Below are positions 1 to 12,451 of a stretch of 64,000 bases of DNA, in pieces (position 1 is the first letter of the stretch; each line of letters opens with the position of its first letter). Made by a program: the position numbers and the translations under genes. Below the pieces are notes generated by a model. That model did no database searches. It saw nothing but the letters and a program-made list of their open reading frames with translations, and had not been told where the DNA came from. Origin of the DNA: Alisma plantago-aquatica (Eukaryota > Streptophyta > Magnoliopsida > Alismatales > Alismataceae). Location: contig OY856411.1 of assembly GCA_963693085.1 (NCBI GenBank), forward strand, positions 116,366,767 to 116,430,766, read 5' to 3'.

Positions 1-17
1 TACTACACATCATGAGC

Positions 18-105
18 ACATACTCATAAACAGTGTTGGGGAAGTACTGTACTTATTTTGGACATACTCATAAACAGTGATGGGCAAGTACTGTACTTGT
101 GCTTC
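18..105. repeat. Two-copy 44-bp tandem repeat
   Basis: Two direct copies, starting near 18 and 62, share the core ACATACTCATAAACAGTG and an AAGTACTGTACTT segment. No gene is associated. Confidence 0.7.
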
Positions 106-199
106 AACTCTCTGACCACCGCAACTTTTACATGATGTACTGTACGACCGAAGTAGAAAGATTGATGAGAACTGGAGAACAGACGTACTGTACTAAAAG

Positions 200-392
200 C
201 CGACTGCATGGAGTTAATTGCTGGACAATAAAAGCTGGCTGCATAGAGTTAATTGGCGTGAAGAGAGTTAATTGGCGTGAAGGAGTGGAGAGAGTTAATT
301 GCTGGACAATAAAAGTCGGCTGCATGGAGTTAATTGACGAGAAGTAAAAGCATGCTACATGGAGTTAATTGTCGTGTATTAAAAGCCGGCTG
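200..392. repeat. Irregular minisatellite with GAGTTAATTG core
   Basis: The core GAGTTAATTG occurs six times (about 211, 246, 265, 292, 327, 362). It is interleaved with copies of GGACAATAAAAG and variants of GCTGCATGGAG. Spacing is irregular (19-36 bp), so this is a degenerate local repeat rather than a clean satellite. Open frames over it have no recognisable product. Confidence 0.65.
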
Positions 393-500
393 GGACCACA
401 TTTTTGTGGAGTCCCGATACACGGGTGGGTGGCCGGGTATAGGAGGGACTGTGTGTAGCGTAGCTCTATAGCATTGCATAATCGCCAAACAGTCCGACTG

Positions 501-1092
501 TCAGAGTACATGTATAGTCAATCAAGATTTGACTTCATTTTTTCCTATTATTCACTATATGGCTTCCAATGACATCTCGTGTAGCAGGCATTCTACATAC
601 GGTTTTGAATTATTCGGTTTTCCTTTTCTGGGGCAGTTTTGTCCCTAAAATTATACATTATGTAGACCAAAGACGATTCTATGAAGAAGAAGAGAAACCA
701 CACGCTTCATCCTCGTGTGAGGTATACATAGCAGAAATAATGTTGAATACCGCATTCAGTGAGAAGGTGTCAAGATGTTACAATTTCAGGAGGAATGATG
801 TATCCCTATCCCTTTGTACGGGTGGAACCACAACTGACTACACTCTGATTAGCAAAACACGTATCTCTCCATTGTGGTGATTCACTTGTCAACCAGGTTG
901 CATTCTCACTATAGGACTATGTCATATGTCTCTGTCACACGAAATTTTCATTCATGATGGAGTGTTTTCTTTGGACATTTTCAACTCGGTTCGGGTCGTT
1001 CAATTTATTATTTAAAAAATGAAGGGTTGGATAGACGCGGGATATTTTTGGTACCTTGACTTCTAACACCAGTGGCCCAATACGTCAAATAG
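501..1092. repeat. Dispersed block alpha, copy 1
   Basis: This stretch is closely similar by eye, in the same orientation, to 43091-43695. Shared landmarks include TGTATAGTCAAT, CCAATGACATCTCGT, the AAAGACGATTCTA region and TTTTTGGTACC near 1048. A 103-aa open frame at 569-880 is broken in the other copy, so I do not treat it as a gene. Identity unknown. Both copies lie upstream of FAR1-related pseudogene sequence, so alpha may be a flank of that element. Confidence 0.6.
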
Positions 1093-2394
1093 ATGGAATC
1101 CTGATAGACTAATGTTGGATCTATATGAGGATAAGTTTATCTTTCCACCCAACCATCTCTCTCTCTCTCTTAAAATTTAGCTTCATCAATATGTTGCCAA
1201 AGTTCCCATTTTTAGCTCAACCCAAAACTCTGGTTTTTAGATCTCTCTATTGCGTCGAGAAGATCATTGGCTAGAAAATTATGCTCTCACATGCTCTTTA
1301 GCTTTATGTCTTCAAGCGAGAAGATATCTGGCTAGACAATTCTTCTCCCTTTCTATATAACCTGATGACCTTCATGTCTCAAGCGAGAATAGATTCATAT
1401 GTAAAACGATTTTGAAAGAATAAATATTTTTTCCACTCTCTTTAGATAGTGCATAACAAAGGTGCATAGGTCTTTCTATCACTCATATCCTTCAAACATG
1501 CATATGTCACTCTCCATTGTTTATAAAATGGACTTCTTTTTCTATAAAATGATAACTTTGTGATTCTTTCCTATCCAGTGTTAGTCAATATATTTGACAA
1601 CTTTTCACTTTCTCTGCCCATTAATCTATCACACACCATGAGGCACCAATCAAATCAATGGTGATGAGGGGATATAAATAGTTGATATGGGTCTTAAGAA
1701 CCTTCAATGTGGTCTTATTCATGATTTTGGTTCGGCTATATTTTAGGAGATTGGCATTTCCAACGAAAACATGTATTATATGTTGATTCATATAAGATCT
1801 CCAATATAGATATAGGCTCTAAACGTCAGGGTTGGTAAGGTGATTCGTGTACAAAAACGAGCATATGTGGAGAGTTCTTTGAGATGCATTCATCTTCATA
1901 CCAAGATATTGTTAGTAATGCACAACAACATTACTTTTACGTAGATCTTAATGAAACATGGGTAGGACACAAAGAAATGATTGAAAGAATGTTAGTGATA
2001 CATGTGATTTGGGAGATCCTCCCATTGCAGTTATAGAGGAACCGATTGTTTTAGTGGTGCCAACGATTATATTATATATATTTTTAAATGATTTGCATAT
2101 TCCAAATCATTATGGAGTAGGATATATTTTTCCACATTATCCATATTTGGAGTAAACTTTCAACCATTATTGGGATAACAATTGAATTAGGATTCTGGGT
2201 TGTAGGTAACTAGGATTCTAGGTTGTAGGTAACTAGGATTTAGGGTAACCAACATTAAACTAATCATCAATTCAATAATTTTGGGTTTGGTCTTCTTGAT
2301 TATCCGGGATTAAAATAACTTGTCAATCACGTTTATATGATTATGTAACTATAAAAGTTACTACTTATGTAACTAACATAGGTAACCATCATTC
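1093..2394. other. Unrecognised AT-rich sequence
   Basis: No open frame or repeat that I can identify. It contains a CT-rich run near 1155 and a short tandem repeat of AACTAGGATTCTAGGTTGTAGGT near 2190-2240. It separates block alpha from the FAR1-related pseudogene. The equivalent interval in the second locus (43696-43850) is much shorter. Confidence 0.5.
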
Positions 2395-2639
2395 AAACTA
2401 ACAAGCATTTAGATTAACCAGCTTTTGATTGAAAGTAAACTTATATTGAAATTAATATTGTATGGCAATATGTTGGGTATAGATACTAATCCCAAACCAG
2501 AATTGAGATTACCATTTAATGATGCGTCATTATGAACGGGATTTTTCTGTGTTGTTTAACAGAACAAATGAATGATAAATAGTGTTTACTTATTTTCTTA
2601 ACAAACCTAGTATGAAATACTATTACATATTAAATCCTA

Positions 2640-3372
2640 CTACATTGATATTACTTCAACATTTTTCCATCAAAATTCATTGGTTAACCTTAATGAGGTT
2701 GTGAAATACTAGAAGAAATTGAAGTTCAACAATACTATTTATTCTCATAAAGAAGGATTCTCCACAAGACTAGGATAGGAGAAAAAATGTGTAAATAGGG
2801 AATGTGCAATACAAGAAATGTCATTGCAACAAAGAAGGAATTCACAAGGGAAGTTTATTGAATGTAAATAAGGACTATACTTCAAACATGGTCACTGATT
2901 ATGCACAATGTACATAACACCACATCAGGGAGGAGTGAGATAGGATGAAAATCTCATAAACATTCTAAAATTTTATTTTATTTGAATGTTTATAAGATCA
3001 ATAGCTATTATATACAACATAATCATAATCTACACCCTCACAAAGTCTCGTACATGTTAAGATCAAATCAGAATGTAACACTATCTAAGGTGAAGTTGCC
3101 AAAATAAATGTGGATGTTGGTATTTGTATGAGATCATCATATGACGACATGACAATTAGAATAGGATGAATGGAAGTCTTTGTTTCCTTTAATCGAACAT
3201 CAAGAATCTTTAAATAAGAATGCATCAAAAGATAATGGAAGAAGGTGAATCCACGACATTGCACAAATATTTCTAAACTGAAGCATATAGTAATCCATCA
3301 TTTTTTATGACAATGAGGTGGGTAGTGATGAGAAGATTTCATACACATTTTGGATAAGTGGAAGTTGGGAAA
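2640..3372 (+). pseudogene. FAR1-related (MULE-type) transposase, N-terminal half, broken by LTR element A
   Basis: Translation in shifting frames gives pieces typical of FAR1/FRS proteins, which are plant regulators and pseudogenes derived from Mutator-like transposases. Examples are the helical segment MLRSNQNVTLSKVKL starting at the ATG at 3054 and, near 3320-3350, a YDIE-like stretch preceding the MULE core. Many stops and frameshifts make it a pseudogene. Reading stops at 3372 where element A begins, and the homologous continuation starts at 32530. Paralogous uninterrupted sequence lies at 44100-45000 and 46050-46900. The family call rests on remembered motifs rather than a search. Confidence 0.55.
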
Positions 3373-6300
3373 TGTTATAACCCCAATTTTCGGGTTCAAT
3401 TAGTGAGAAATGTAATTTCGTATATTAAAGATAATTGAACAAATAATGATATGATTTGTTTTGAATAAATGGATTCCATTCACAATAGCCTTGATTGGTT
3501 GCTTTGTGGGCTTTATTGGCTATTGGGCCCAATAAAAAGGAATTTCAATTGATTAAGGAATAATTGAGAAATTGATAAAAGAAATATGTAGAAACCTCTA
3601 GAAGGAAAATCCAAAGAAGATTTCGTGCCTCTTGGGTTCCTTGGACACCAAGGAGTCCAAGGTTACAAGAAGAAAGCAATGAGAAAAGAAAAGGTTAACT
3701 AAGTATTTCTTTATGAAGAAAGAAATTGGAAAACAATGATATAATGTGGAAAATGAATGAAAAGAGGTATAATTGAGTTTTCTTGGTGGAATTTCGTATT
3801 CTAAAGATTCCTAATGATAAAAGGAATACCAATAAGGAAGATAAAAGAGAAATAAAGAGAAATCCTCAAAAAGAAATAATTTACTGAGAAATAAGCAAGA
3901 TAATGTGAAATAATGCATTAAGATGCATCTAGAAGGATAATAAATATCCTTGGAAAAGAATTTCCAAATAATAGAGTTTCTTGGGGTCCAAGGATTCCCA
4001 ATAAAGAGGAAAGAGAGAGAGAATACCAAATTTGTAAAAATAAAAGATAATATGATACTTTATTAATGTTTTTGGTGGCATTATGAAAAAGAACAAGTAA
4101 TTTCTATTAAAAGAAAATAGAAATTCGTTCTAAGAGATTAAAGAGCAAGAATAAAGACGATAAGAAAGAGGAATTTCGAATTTCCTATATACTCAAATAA
4201 CAGAGGATATCAAAAGATTAAAGAGAGAAAGAAGGATTACTTGTCCTTGAAGGAAAATAAATCCTTTTGGAAAGGGACTCTATGAGTCGTGTTTAATTCA
4301 AACTAAGGGTTCGTTTCTTTTCTCTATAAAGGGGTAAGGTTTTGGTTTGAGTTTAGAAAGGATTCCACACAGTTATCTCCTTCCTCCTTCTTCTTTGCAC
4401 GCAACCCTAACCAAGAGGATGCACGCTACCCCAGAACAACCATGCATCCTGGGGAGGTCACAAGGGAGACCTGACGCTCCCACGACATCAGGAAGGGAGT
4501 AGTCGTCTTCCCCGTGCTCTGAGGCTAGCGCATGGTCGTCGTCTGGATGCAGGTCAGCCCTGCTTTGCGGAACCAGACCAGCCCGAGCCACCGCTCTACC
4601 TGGGGCCCAAGAGGTACCCTCCTGTGCGGCCAAGGGCGGCAGAGACAGGGGGATGATCTCCGGCAAAGATCGGGTCTGAAACGAGGAGCGAGAGCTAACC
4701 CTAGGTCTGTTGCAGCGGCCACAAACCGTGGATGCGAGGTTGAAGAAGGCCAAGTGGCCTTGGACGAAACTGCCCCTCCGCGGGCTGTAGAAGGTGTCAC
4801 TTACGCGGGGCTAAAACTGACATTTCATTATAAATGAAGATGGGGAACGCGCAAAGTAACGTGCATGGGGTTGGTTGCCTACGTGGCACCTCCCTATTGG
4901 CCGCTTTATGATTTATTTGCAAAAATCGTAGAAAAATATTCGCAGCTCGGATGAAAAGAATTTATATATGAAAGTTGATCACAAAGACGTGAGGAATCTA
5001 AATAAAATGTGTTTATAAGCCTATTCCTCTTGCAATTTGAACAGTAGTGTAATTTATCAACTTTAACATAATGATGATTAAAGAAACCCTACTTTGATAT
5101 GATTAAAGTGATTAATAGGGTTTAATGGATCTTTAGAGTTGATATTAATCTGTTAAATGTAAAAAGGGACATTGAGTTCAAAAAGGAAGAACTTTGTGCA
5201 CGATTAGTCTAATTTAGAGTTTATATGCTTGAAATTGGAAAAAGTACATAAAGTTTTCATCTTTAATGATTTAACTAAGGAAAAACCCTTAGATTTGATA
5301 ATAGATGGATAATTCAAGCTGATATTAACCTGTTATTAATAAAAGTGAAAATAGGATTTTTAAAAGATGATCTTTTTATATTGTTGGTTTAATTTAGGGT
5401 TCTATGTACATGAATATGCCTTAATGGGATTAGAAACCCTAATTTATGTTGATATGAATTCTAATGGTTTTAATTGTAAAAATCAAAGAATAAAATAGAA
5501 ATATGATGATTCGAAGATAAATTGAGTACCAAAGATCTTTAATGTGAATTATTTGGATAATTAGTGTTTCCTAGTGTATAAAAGTGGAAATAGTGATAAA
5601 TAAGGTTCATATATGTGAGTTGAACTATAATGAAATATGATTTGTCAATTTGAAAGAAACTGAAGATGATAATTAGCCTTAATGTTTTGGATATGACCTA
5701 AAAGGATAAAGATAATAGTTTTAGTGTAAAAGAAACATATTAGACTTATTTGACATTCAATTGTGCCTATGATGCAGAAATTAGGGTTTGTGAACTAAAA
5801 GAGCATAAAAAGTGATAAATGCATAATGAAGGCTAAAACCCTAATAAAACCCTAAAGTTGGCCTAGAAATTATAAGGTGGAATCCAAGTTTATCTTGAGG
5901 ATGTTTGAATAAAACAATGACACTTGAATGTTATGCATTATTTTCAGGATATTGTTGATTGCTTGTTAATTGAGTTGAATGTTAATGCATGGACATCAAG
6001 TTACTATGGATCCGGTATGTGGTTATGATTATGAATAACCGCTTTAGTTTCCTGGTGGATTCTCGAATGTTTAATCGCATTGAATGCAACTAAACTGTTG
6101 GATGTTTATTTATTTCATGCCACTATAAAGTGACTATGATTATCACCATAAATGTGCATATATAACTGGCTAGATCCGGGTCCACCTTTGTTACTTTGAA
6201 AAGGCTAAAAAGGGGTAATCCTAGAGCAAGTTCTAGGTTACCGTGAGTCAGAGACTCTTTAGCAAATCCCGATTTAAGGAGTGGGCTACTTACGAGTAGT

Positions 6301-6816
6301 GCCATGTGACTCAACCCTAGAAATTGGTTCACTTATAGGTGGATCATGAGGGGTTTAATGGGGACAACACAGAGCATAGGATACTCTTGGATCGCGGAGT
6401 TATATCTCAAACGTAATATTGGTTGTTAAATAAGTAATTGAATGATTACTTTGTTATCATAGTTGCATGTTTATTGTTTTCCCCCACATACCAGCTACGA
6501 CTGACCGACGTTTCATTTGTCGGCGTTTTAGGTACAATGAAAAGAACAAACAGTAAAGTGGCACATGTGATACTAAAAGAGAATTAAAGTGCAAAGGAGG
6601 ATTAGATAGATTAGTATCGGTTTGGATAGAAGTTTAGAGATCCAAGTTTTCAAAAGGTATGTAAAGAAAAATTTTGTTACCATTTTCAGTATAGTCTGTT
6701 AGAATTTAATAATTGTTTATGGTTATATGTCGAACCTTTGATCCGGGATTAATGGGTGCGGCTTCAACCTCTTGGTCTCCCTTAATTGGGGGTTATCGGG
6801 AGGTGGAATCGTAACA
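3373..6816 (+). repeat. 5' LTR of element A
   Basis: A 3444-bp direct repeat, matching 29090-32529. A hand comparison of the first ~330 bp gives about 12 substitutions (roughly 3.5%). It contains a TATA box followed by a GC-rich block (about 4380-4840) in otherwise AT-rich DNA, probably the transcribed R/leader region. Open frames inside that block, including a minus-strand 126-aa frame, are seen in both LTRs. Recent common origin of the LTRs explains this, so I do not call genes. Confidence 0.9.
4325..4334 (+). promoter_or_regulatory. TATA box of element A 5' LTR
   Basis: TATAAAGGGG lies about 50 bp upstream of the GC-rich transcribed-looking block. The same TATAAAGGGG is at 30042 in the other LTR. 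Position and sequence fit a retrotransposon U3 core promoter. Confidence 0.6.
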
Positions 6817-6818
6817 TT

Positions 6819-6830
6819 TGGTATCAGAGC
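6819..6830 (+). other. Primer-binding site of element A (tRNA-iMet)
   Basis: TGGTATCAGAGC lies two bases after the 5' LTR end. This is the standard initiator-methionine tRNA complement used by chromoviruses. Confidence 0.85.
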
Positions 6831-9188
6831 TTAGGTTCCTCAGTTAACCATCAATAATTATTAAATTTTACAAACTCCATAGAACCCAAGGGAGTCATTA
6901 GAGGAGTATCCGAAAGACGGAGGTGTCTAGAAAGGGATCATGAACGGGGGCTGGCAAGATTTTCCTCCGCACCGCTAGTCGGAATACGAGGACTCCTGGA
7001 CCCGTGTGACCGCCTGGCCAAAGTCTTAGGGTATGAATCGAAATAAGATACCTTTAGGACTTCTCATCTTATTCATCCCTTCTCATCGCAAAATTCTGAT
7101 AAGGACCTAAAGGATTAGGGTTTTCTTTCTTCTCCTCACCCTCTTGAGGTCTGGGTAAGGTTAATAAGGTTTAAGGAATCCTCCACTAAATTAATGAAAG
7201 ACATGTAAATAAGATGTCATGGACATAAGCTTAATAGAATAAGCGCAAAATAAATAATAGATACATGCTTAGGTCGTATGACATAAGTTGTCATGTCCTC
7301 AGAAGAGACCTGAGGCTAGACCTTCTTCTCAGGAGGATAAGTTAGTCTTGGAGATAGAGATCTCCATTGCAAGTAGAGACCTGGCACATCCTCTGAGGAT
7401 GATGCTAACCCTAACCCTAAGTAAAGGTTAGAGAGAGATGAGTTGGACCGGGTGTTTGAAAGGACATGCCTTTGGGATGCCATATGATCCATGGGTGACC
7501 TAGCACCTTTGGAAACCCAACCCTGGGAAGGGTCGTGCATGTTAGGATAAAGGATAGCTCCTTAGATGATGATGTTAGTGAAGGACCATAGAAACCCTAT
7601 GGGCTTGTACAAGTAGGGCATAGATGGCACCTAGGGCACGTCATAATGCTGGCAGTAGGATGAAACCCTGAATAAGGAATTATGATGAAGCATTAAGGGT
7701 TATGGATGACCTTGAGCAACTGTAAGTTCGAACCTAGGCTTCACCCATGTAGAGCATGTTTTTGAGGATGATCCTTCTTGAAGAAAGGACCTCTTATAGA
7801 GAGGTTGGTTGTAGGGTTAGCTCTAGAGAAAGAGCAGGAAACCCAGCAAGAAGGTTGGAAGCCTAAAACCCTAAACAATGGATGACAGTGGTTGCCTCAT
7901 AAGTTGATGATGTCTTGGTTGTCCTTAGAGGGACCAAACCCTAGAGGGAGAAGATGAAACTTCTAGTGCCTATGTGCCTACGGTATATGTGTTTACCTTC
8001 TGAGGTAGGAAGAAGAGTTCCTTAGACTTAGAAAGGTTTTGTAGCAGGTTATGAGGCTTGGTACCGTGAGGGTTGTCCTTAGGGAGGACCCAACCCTAAG
8101 TGTTTCTCGAGTTGAAGGATGACAAGAAGTGTATGTCATGCCTTTTGCATGTTTGGTTCGTAGTTAATAGTTAGAGTATGCAGTTGACACCTAAACGTGA
8201 ACTTAGGGTTCCTAGGCCTAAGAGGGGAAGTGGTGTACCTAATGCTCATGATGAGAAGTTGAGTTCCTATAGAAGTGAGCATGGTAATCCCCATGTGTTT
8301 AATGGACCCATCACATCTAGGTTGATGATAAAGAAAGGTATGATCTTGATCCAACTTTGAGGAAAGAGGACAAGTATGACCTAGCATGGTACAGTAAGTG
8401 ATCTGCTTGTGCCTTAATAGCTTGCTAGGGTTAAGTAGGCTCATGTGGAGGTAAAACCTAGACCTAAGAGCTTTTGTGACCTTGTGGTCAAGAGATAGTT
8501 TTTCCTCCCATCCTGGGAGAGGGGCCCCTTTGGTAGGGTGTATATCAGTTTTTTTGGTTTAAGGTAACCTGAGGAGGTCTCACAGGATCTTGAGAAGCTA
8601 AGTAAAAAGTACATGATATGAGAATGAACCTGTAGATCCATAGATATCCATCTCTAATTGCATATGAATGTGTTACCATGGAGGTAACCAGTATGGGGCT
8701 TGACCAAGGTAGGCAGGTTGCCATAATGCCTATGGACGGATGAGAGTCGGCCCATGAATGCAGAAAGAGAGATGATGAAGACTTGGGTAAGATTATAAGT
8801 GAACATGTACTATAATGGAGAATCCTAAGTCTATCCTAGGGTCAGGTAGGGACAAGACCGATGAAAGTAGGAGTTGCCTATTTCCCCAGTTGCACATGAC
8901 CATAGGGTCAGGAGGTAACAACTATCATTGTCTGAGGGCCATGGGTTAGGAGATTGATCACCTTCATGAACTCATGGGACCCAAAGGGCAGATGAGTAGG
9001 GCACTCTCTTGATGCATGAGGGAAGAGGGATGACCCCAAAAGAGTCGGTACCCTATAGACCTAGAGGAGATGACCAAGGATATAAACCTCGGTAGGTTCA
9101 AAACTAGTTTCATATCATGATGTTTGTGATGAAGAGACATATGTGGCACGTTGCAACTTAGATCTAAAAGTGTATTGGCAAGGTGGGA
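6831..9188 (+). other. Degenerate left interior of element A
   Basis: This interval should carry the leader and gag. No open frame above about 100 codons has a recognisable domain. The sequence contains several CCCTAAACCC-like runs (for example near 7398 and 7865) but no gag motif I could identify. It ends at the target duplication of nested element B. Confidence 0.5.
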
Positions 9189-9193
9189 TGTAC

Positions 9194-12100
9194 TGTGACG
9201 TCCCCGGATTTTGACTTCTCCAAACCCTATTGGGAATGAGAGCCCATAATCCGAAGACATCAACAATCATATCAGAAAGCGATGTGGAAGCATAATGCGC
9301 ATACATGAACATACAACCATCACATTCTCAACATTCAACATGAAGATTTATACAACATGAATTACAATTACATATTGAAAGATGATTTACAAGTCTAAGA
9401 ACATGTATTCTAACTAGGATCTTTACAATAGGTACAACCTGAACAATTTGCTCACTTCCCGTCTTTTGTCCCAAGCTAGCTCTGAACCTAAAACATACGT
9501 GAAACAACGAATCAACACACAAGGTGTTGTGCACGTGGGCAGAAAGATACACATATTTATGACTTTCATAATTTTTGAAAAAGATTTGCAGAAGGAAAGA
9601 AAATCATAGAAAACACTTCTTTATTAAGCTAAATACTCCAATTTAAGCCATTTTCCTAGATGAATTGCATTATCAAGGTGGACTAGTACCAAAACATTAA
9701 TATGGGCCCATCCCCGTGTACCAAGTACTCTAGGGAAACTCCCCGTACACCGTGTGCTCTAGGGAGGTGTACTATCCAACATTAATCCATTCCCTCGTAA
9801 GGGGGATAATGAACACCTTAAATAACTACAAAACATCTACTCATAATTTATGTTTTCAAGTGACAAAACAACGAGTACTACATAGCAATACTACATCCAA
9901 TATTTGCAAATAGAAGAGAGCATACATATATATATCATGATTGCAAGCAAGAAAACCATAGTCATATATTTAAATAAACCCATGTACCTGAGTTCAGAGA
10001 TTCCTATTTAAATTCTGGATCATCTACATATCTGGTCAGCACCTTATTAATAACAAAGTCATATACTAGCATCATGATTCTCATCATCTTAACCCTAGTC
10101 GCGTTCATTAGGGTTTATATTATCTCATTAGAATATTCTAACGTTTACTTGCATTATTGTCTTATATTTATCCTACAGATGTCATTTTCCAGATTATGAT
10201 TCATTATCTGAATATTAGGTTCCGTATTCTATTTTTGTGCACATATTAACCCTAGGTTACATTATTAACCTAGATTAGGGTTTTAAACCATGTATTAATA
10301 TTCATCTTCATATAACATGGATTTTGTTCATCTTTATGATCTCATAATTAAAACTGAGGTTCAATATACTAATATAAGCTTACTCTATGAATTTCATCAT
10401 TTATTGACCATGTATGCATTTAATACATTATCTTTAGTGTTATTAGCCCTAATTAGCCATATCAATCACATTATATGCTTTTGTGCATCAACATGACCAT
10501 ATTTGACATCATATGCATTATAAACATGATTATAGACTAACTAACATTTTTCCATAATTTAATATCATCATTTGATATTTATTATCTATGAAACGAGCAT
10601 TACAAATCTTACATGATATCACTATTATTGGTTCTTCCAAAGCCTGATATTATGCTTTCATTGTGTTCTTCTCATTTTTCTGAACGTTTTGGTACCTTGT
10701 TTGCATTTTTCTGATAATAGAGCTAATTTCTATGAATAATATAAGGTCTAAGCATTTTCTTGGAAATTACCTTTTTCTGGTCAAGGCTGGGTTGATGTGG
10801 TAACCTCTGATTCGTCCATTTGGCACAGAACTCCTCCACTAAATTCTGGCTTAGGTGACCCGCCGGTTCACTCTGGGATTTGGCTGGTTCATATTTTCTG
10901 GACCGCCTGCTCTCCCTTTCTCATTCTCGTGTGAACACCCAATGTCCAGGGCGCAACGCAGCCGCTGCGGACTCCGCTTTGCCGCTGCCTAGCCTGTTTC
11001 CAGATCTGCGACGACTTCTCTCCCATGGTACGGATGGTGATGGGTTCTCCTCTTCCCGCCTCCTCATGTCTGCTCGATGCCTCTCGCTCAAGGAGTCTAT
11101 TCTTCGCTTGAGCGTCATTGCACAGATCCCCACCTTCTCACCTTGTTTCTCCTCGCACGATGCTTATTACATCGTTCCCTACTCAATGAAATTGACACCA
11201 TGTCTGCCATTTCTTAAGCCGTCATTGGCCTTCACTCCTCTTTCCTTTCTTAGCTCCGATTGCGTCTCTGAAACTGCACACTACACTGACGTGCTTCCCA
11301 GATCTCCACTCTGCCTGTTGGCCCAGATCCGATGAGGGATTACTACCGTTCAGATGCTCCTCTCATCTGCGTTCCGCATTGCTGGACTAGATCGCCAGCG
11401 AGAGCTCAGCCATAGCTGCCTTCTCCTAGCTTCCTTGCCGCACGACCTGGGTGCCTTCGAGACTCCTCCTCGATGCAGCTCGCTGCTATGGTCCTCTCCA
11501 TCTCTCTCCCTCTATTCTGTCCATTGTAAAGGAGAAGGGGGAAAACTGGAAGTCGTTCTCGTGAGGATGGCAACGCCTCCGTCATTGGGTCTGCTCTGTG
11601 AGCCGTCTGCTATTGCTTCTCCTCCACATGGCCCGCCTACACAAGGCTCCTCTATAGCAAGGACTTGGGAGGACCTTGCCCCTCCTCGTCTGTCTTCTTT
11701 CTTCTTGTTTCTCCTGTGAAAAGCATGGGGATGGGGAGAGCAACGAGGATGGTAACTGGCTCTCGGCTCTCGGTTGTTTCTAAGAGAAAAATATGTAGCA
11801 AGGACCGAGTAGGGTTTTTTGTGTACACCTTACTAACGAGTCCAGATATTAACTTATTCATGAGAAGAGAGTTACTCGGGATGAGATTCTTGCAACTAAT
11901 ATTGTTGTTAGATCCAACTTAATCGGAAGTGGAAGACCAAATATCTCCCCTTTAGTGCTTTAACCCATGACAGGTTGTTACCACATGACTATACGTCTAT
12001 GCCCCATGCGCCCATCACCTATAACCATGGTTGTGTGACATTTTATGAATAACTTATGTCTAACATCATATGAAACATTATTCATTTAGTCAAGATATAA

Positions 12101-12451
12101 ACATGAATGGCTCCCAAACTAAGCCCCTAAATAGGAAACAATGTTTCATATAGCTCTCCATCATAGGAAATTCTAGTATTTAACCAAAAATGAGCTTAGG
12201 ATACTGCGTTTGACTAGTCACATAAATTCCTTGAAAAGGCTCAATCCTACAACCATATAATCCATATATTAATGAATATACCTCATCCATTGCTTATCAA
12301 ATCAAGTTAGTTGTGAATATTCAACACAAACCTCAATACATTGTTCAGTGACCCATATACGCATCATGATACATAATTAAACTATTTTTCTCATGTTTGT
12401 CATCTACCAATATATTGGGTATCAAACCCCCTAAAATTCTAGGTCATCACA
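9194..12451 (-). repeat. 3' LTR of element B (uninterrupted, 3258 bp)
   Basis: Matches 14051-17174 plus 27019-27171, with about 11 substitutions over the first ~345 bp by hand. It preserves the sequence that element C1 later interrupted in the other LTR (near 12300). A GC-rich segment at about 10860-11760 stands out from the AT-rich remainder. Confidence 0.9.
10860..11760. other. GC-rich island inside the LTR of element B
   Basis: Base composition changes sharply here within an AT-rich LTR, and again in the other LTR at about 15715-16640. Open frames of 151 and 121 codons on the + strand (10880-11335, 11354-11719) are broken up differently in the other LTR, so they do not look selected. The island may be the transcribed R/U5 leader of the minus-strand element or an old captured fragment. 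I recognise no protein. Confidence 0.45.

Noticed and set aside
569..880. 103-codon frame as a small gene
   Set aside because: The homologous block at 43091-43695 carries frame-disrupting changes, and no domain is visible.
4373..4753. 126-codon minus-strand frame in the element A LTR, also at 30090-30470
   Set aside because: Presence in both LTRs follows from their common origin. It runs antisense over the GC-rich leader and resembles no protein that I know.
10880..11719. 151- and 121-codon frames in the GC-rich part of the element B LTR
   Set aside because: The matching frames in the other LTR are broken by small indels and stops, and no domain is recognisable.
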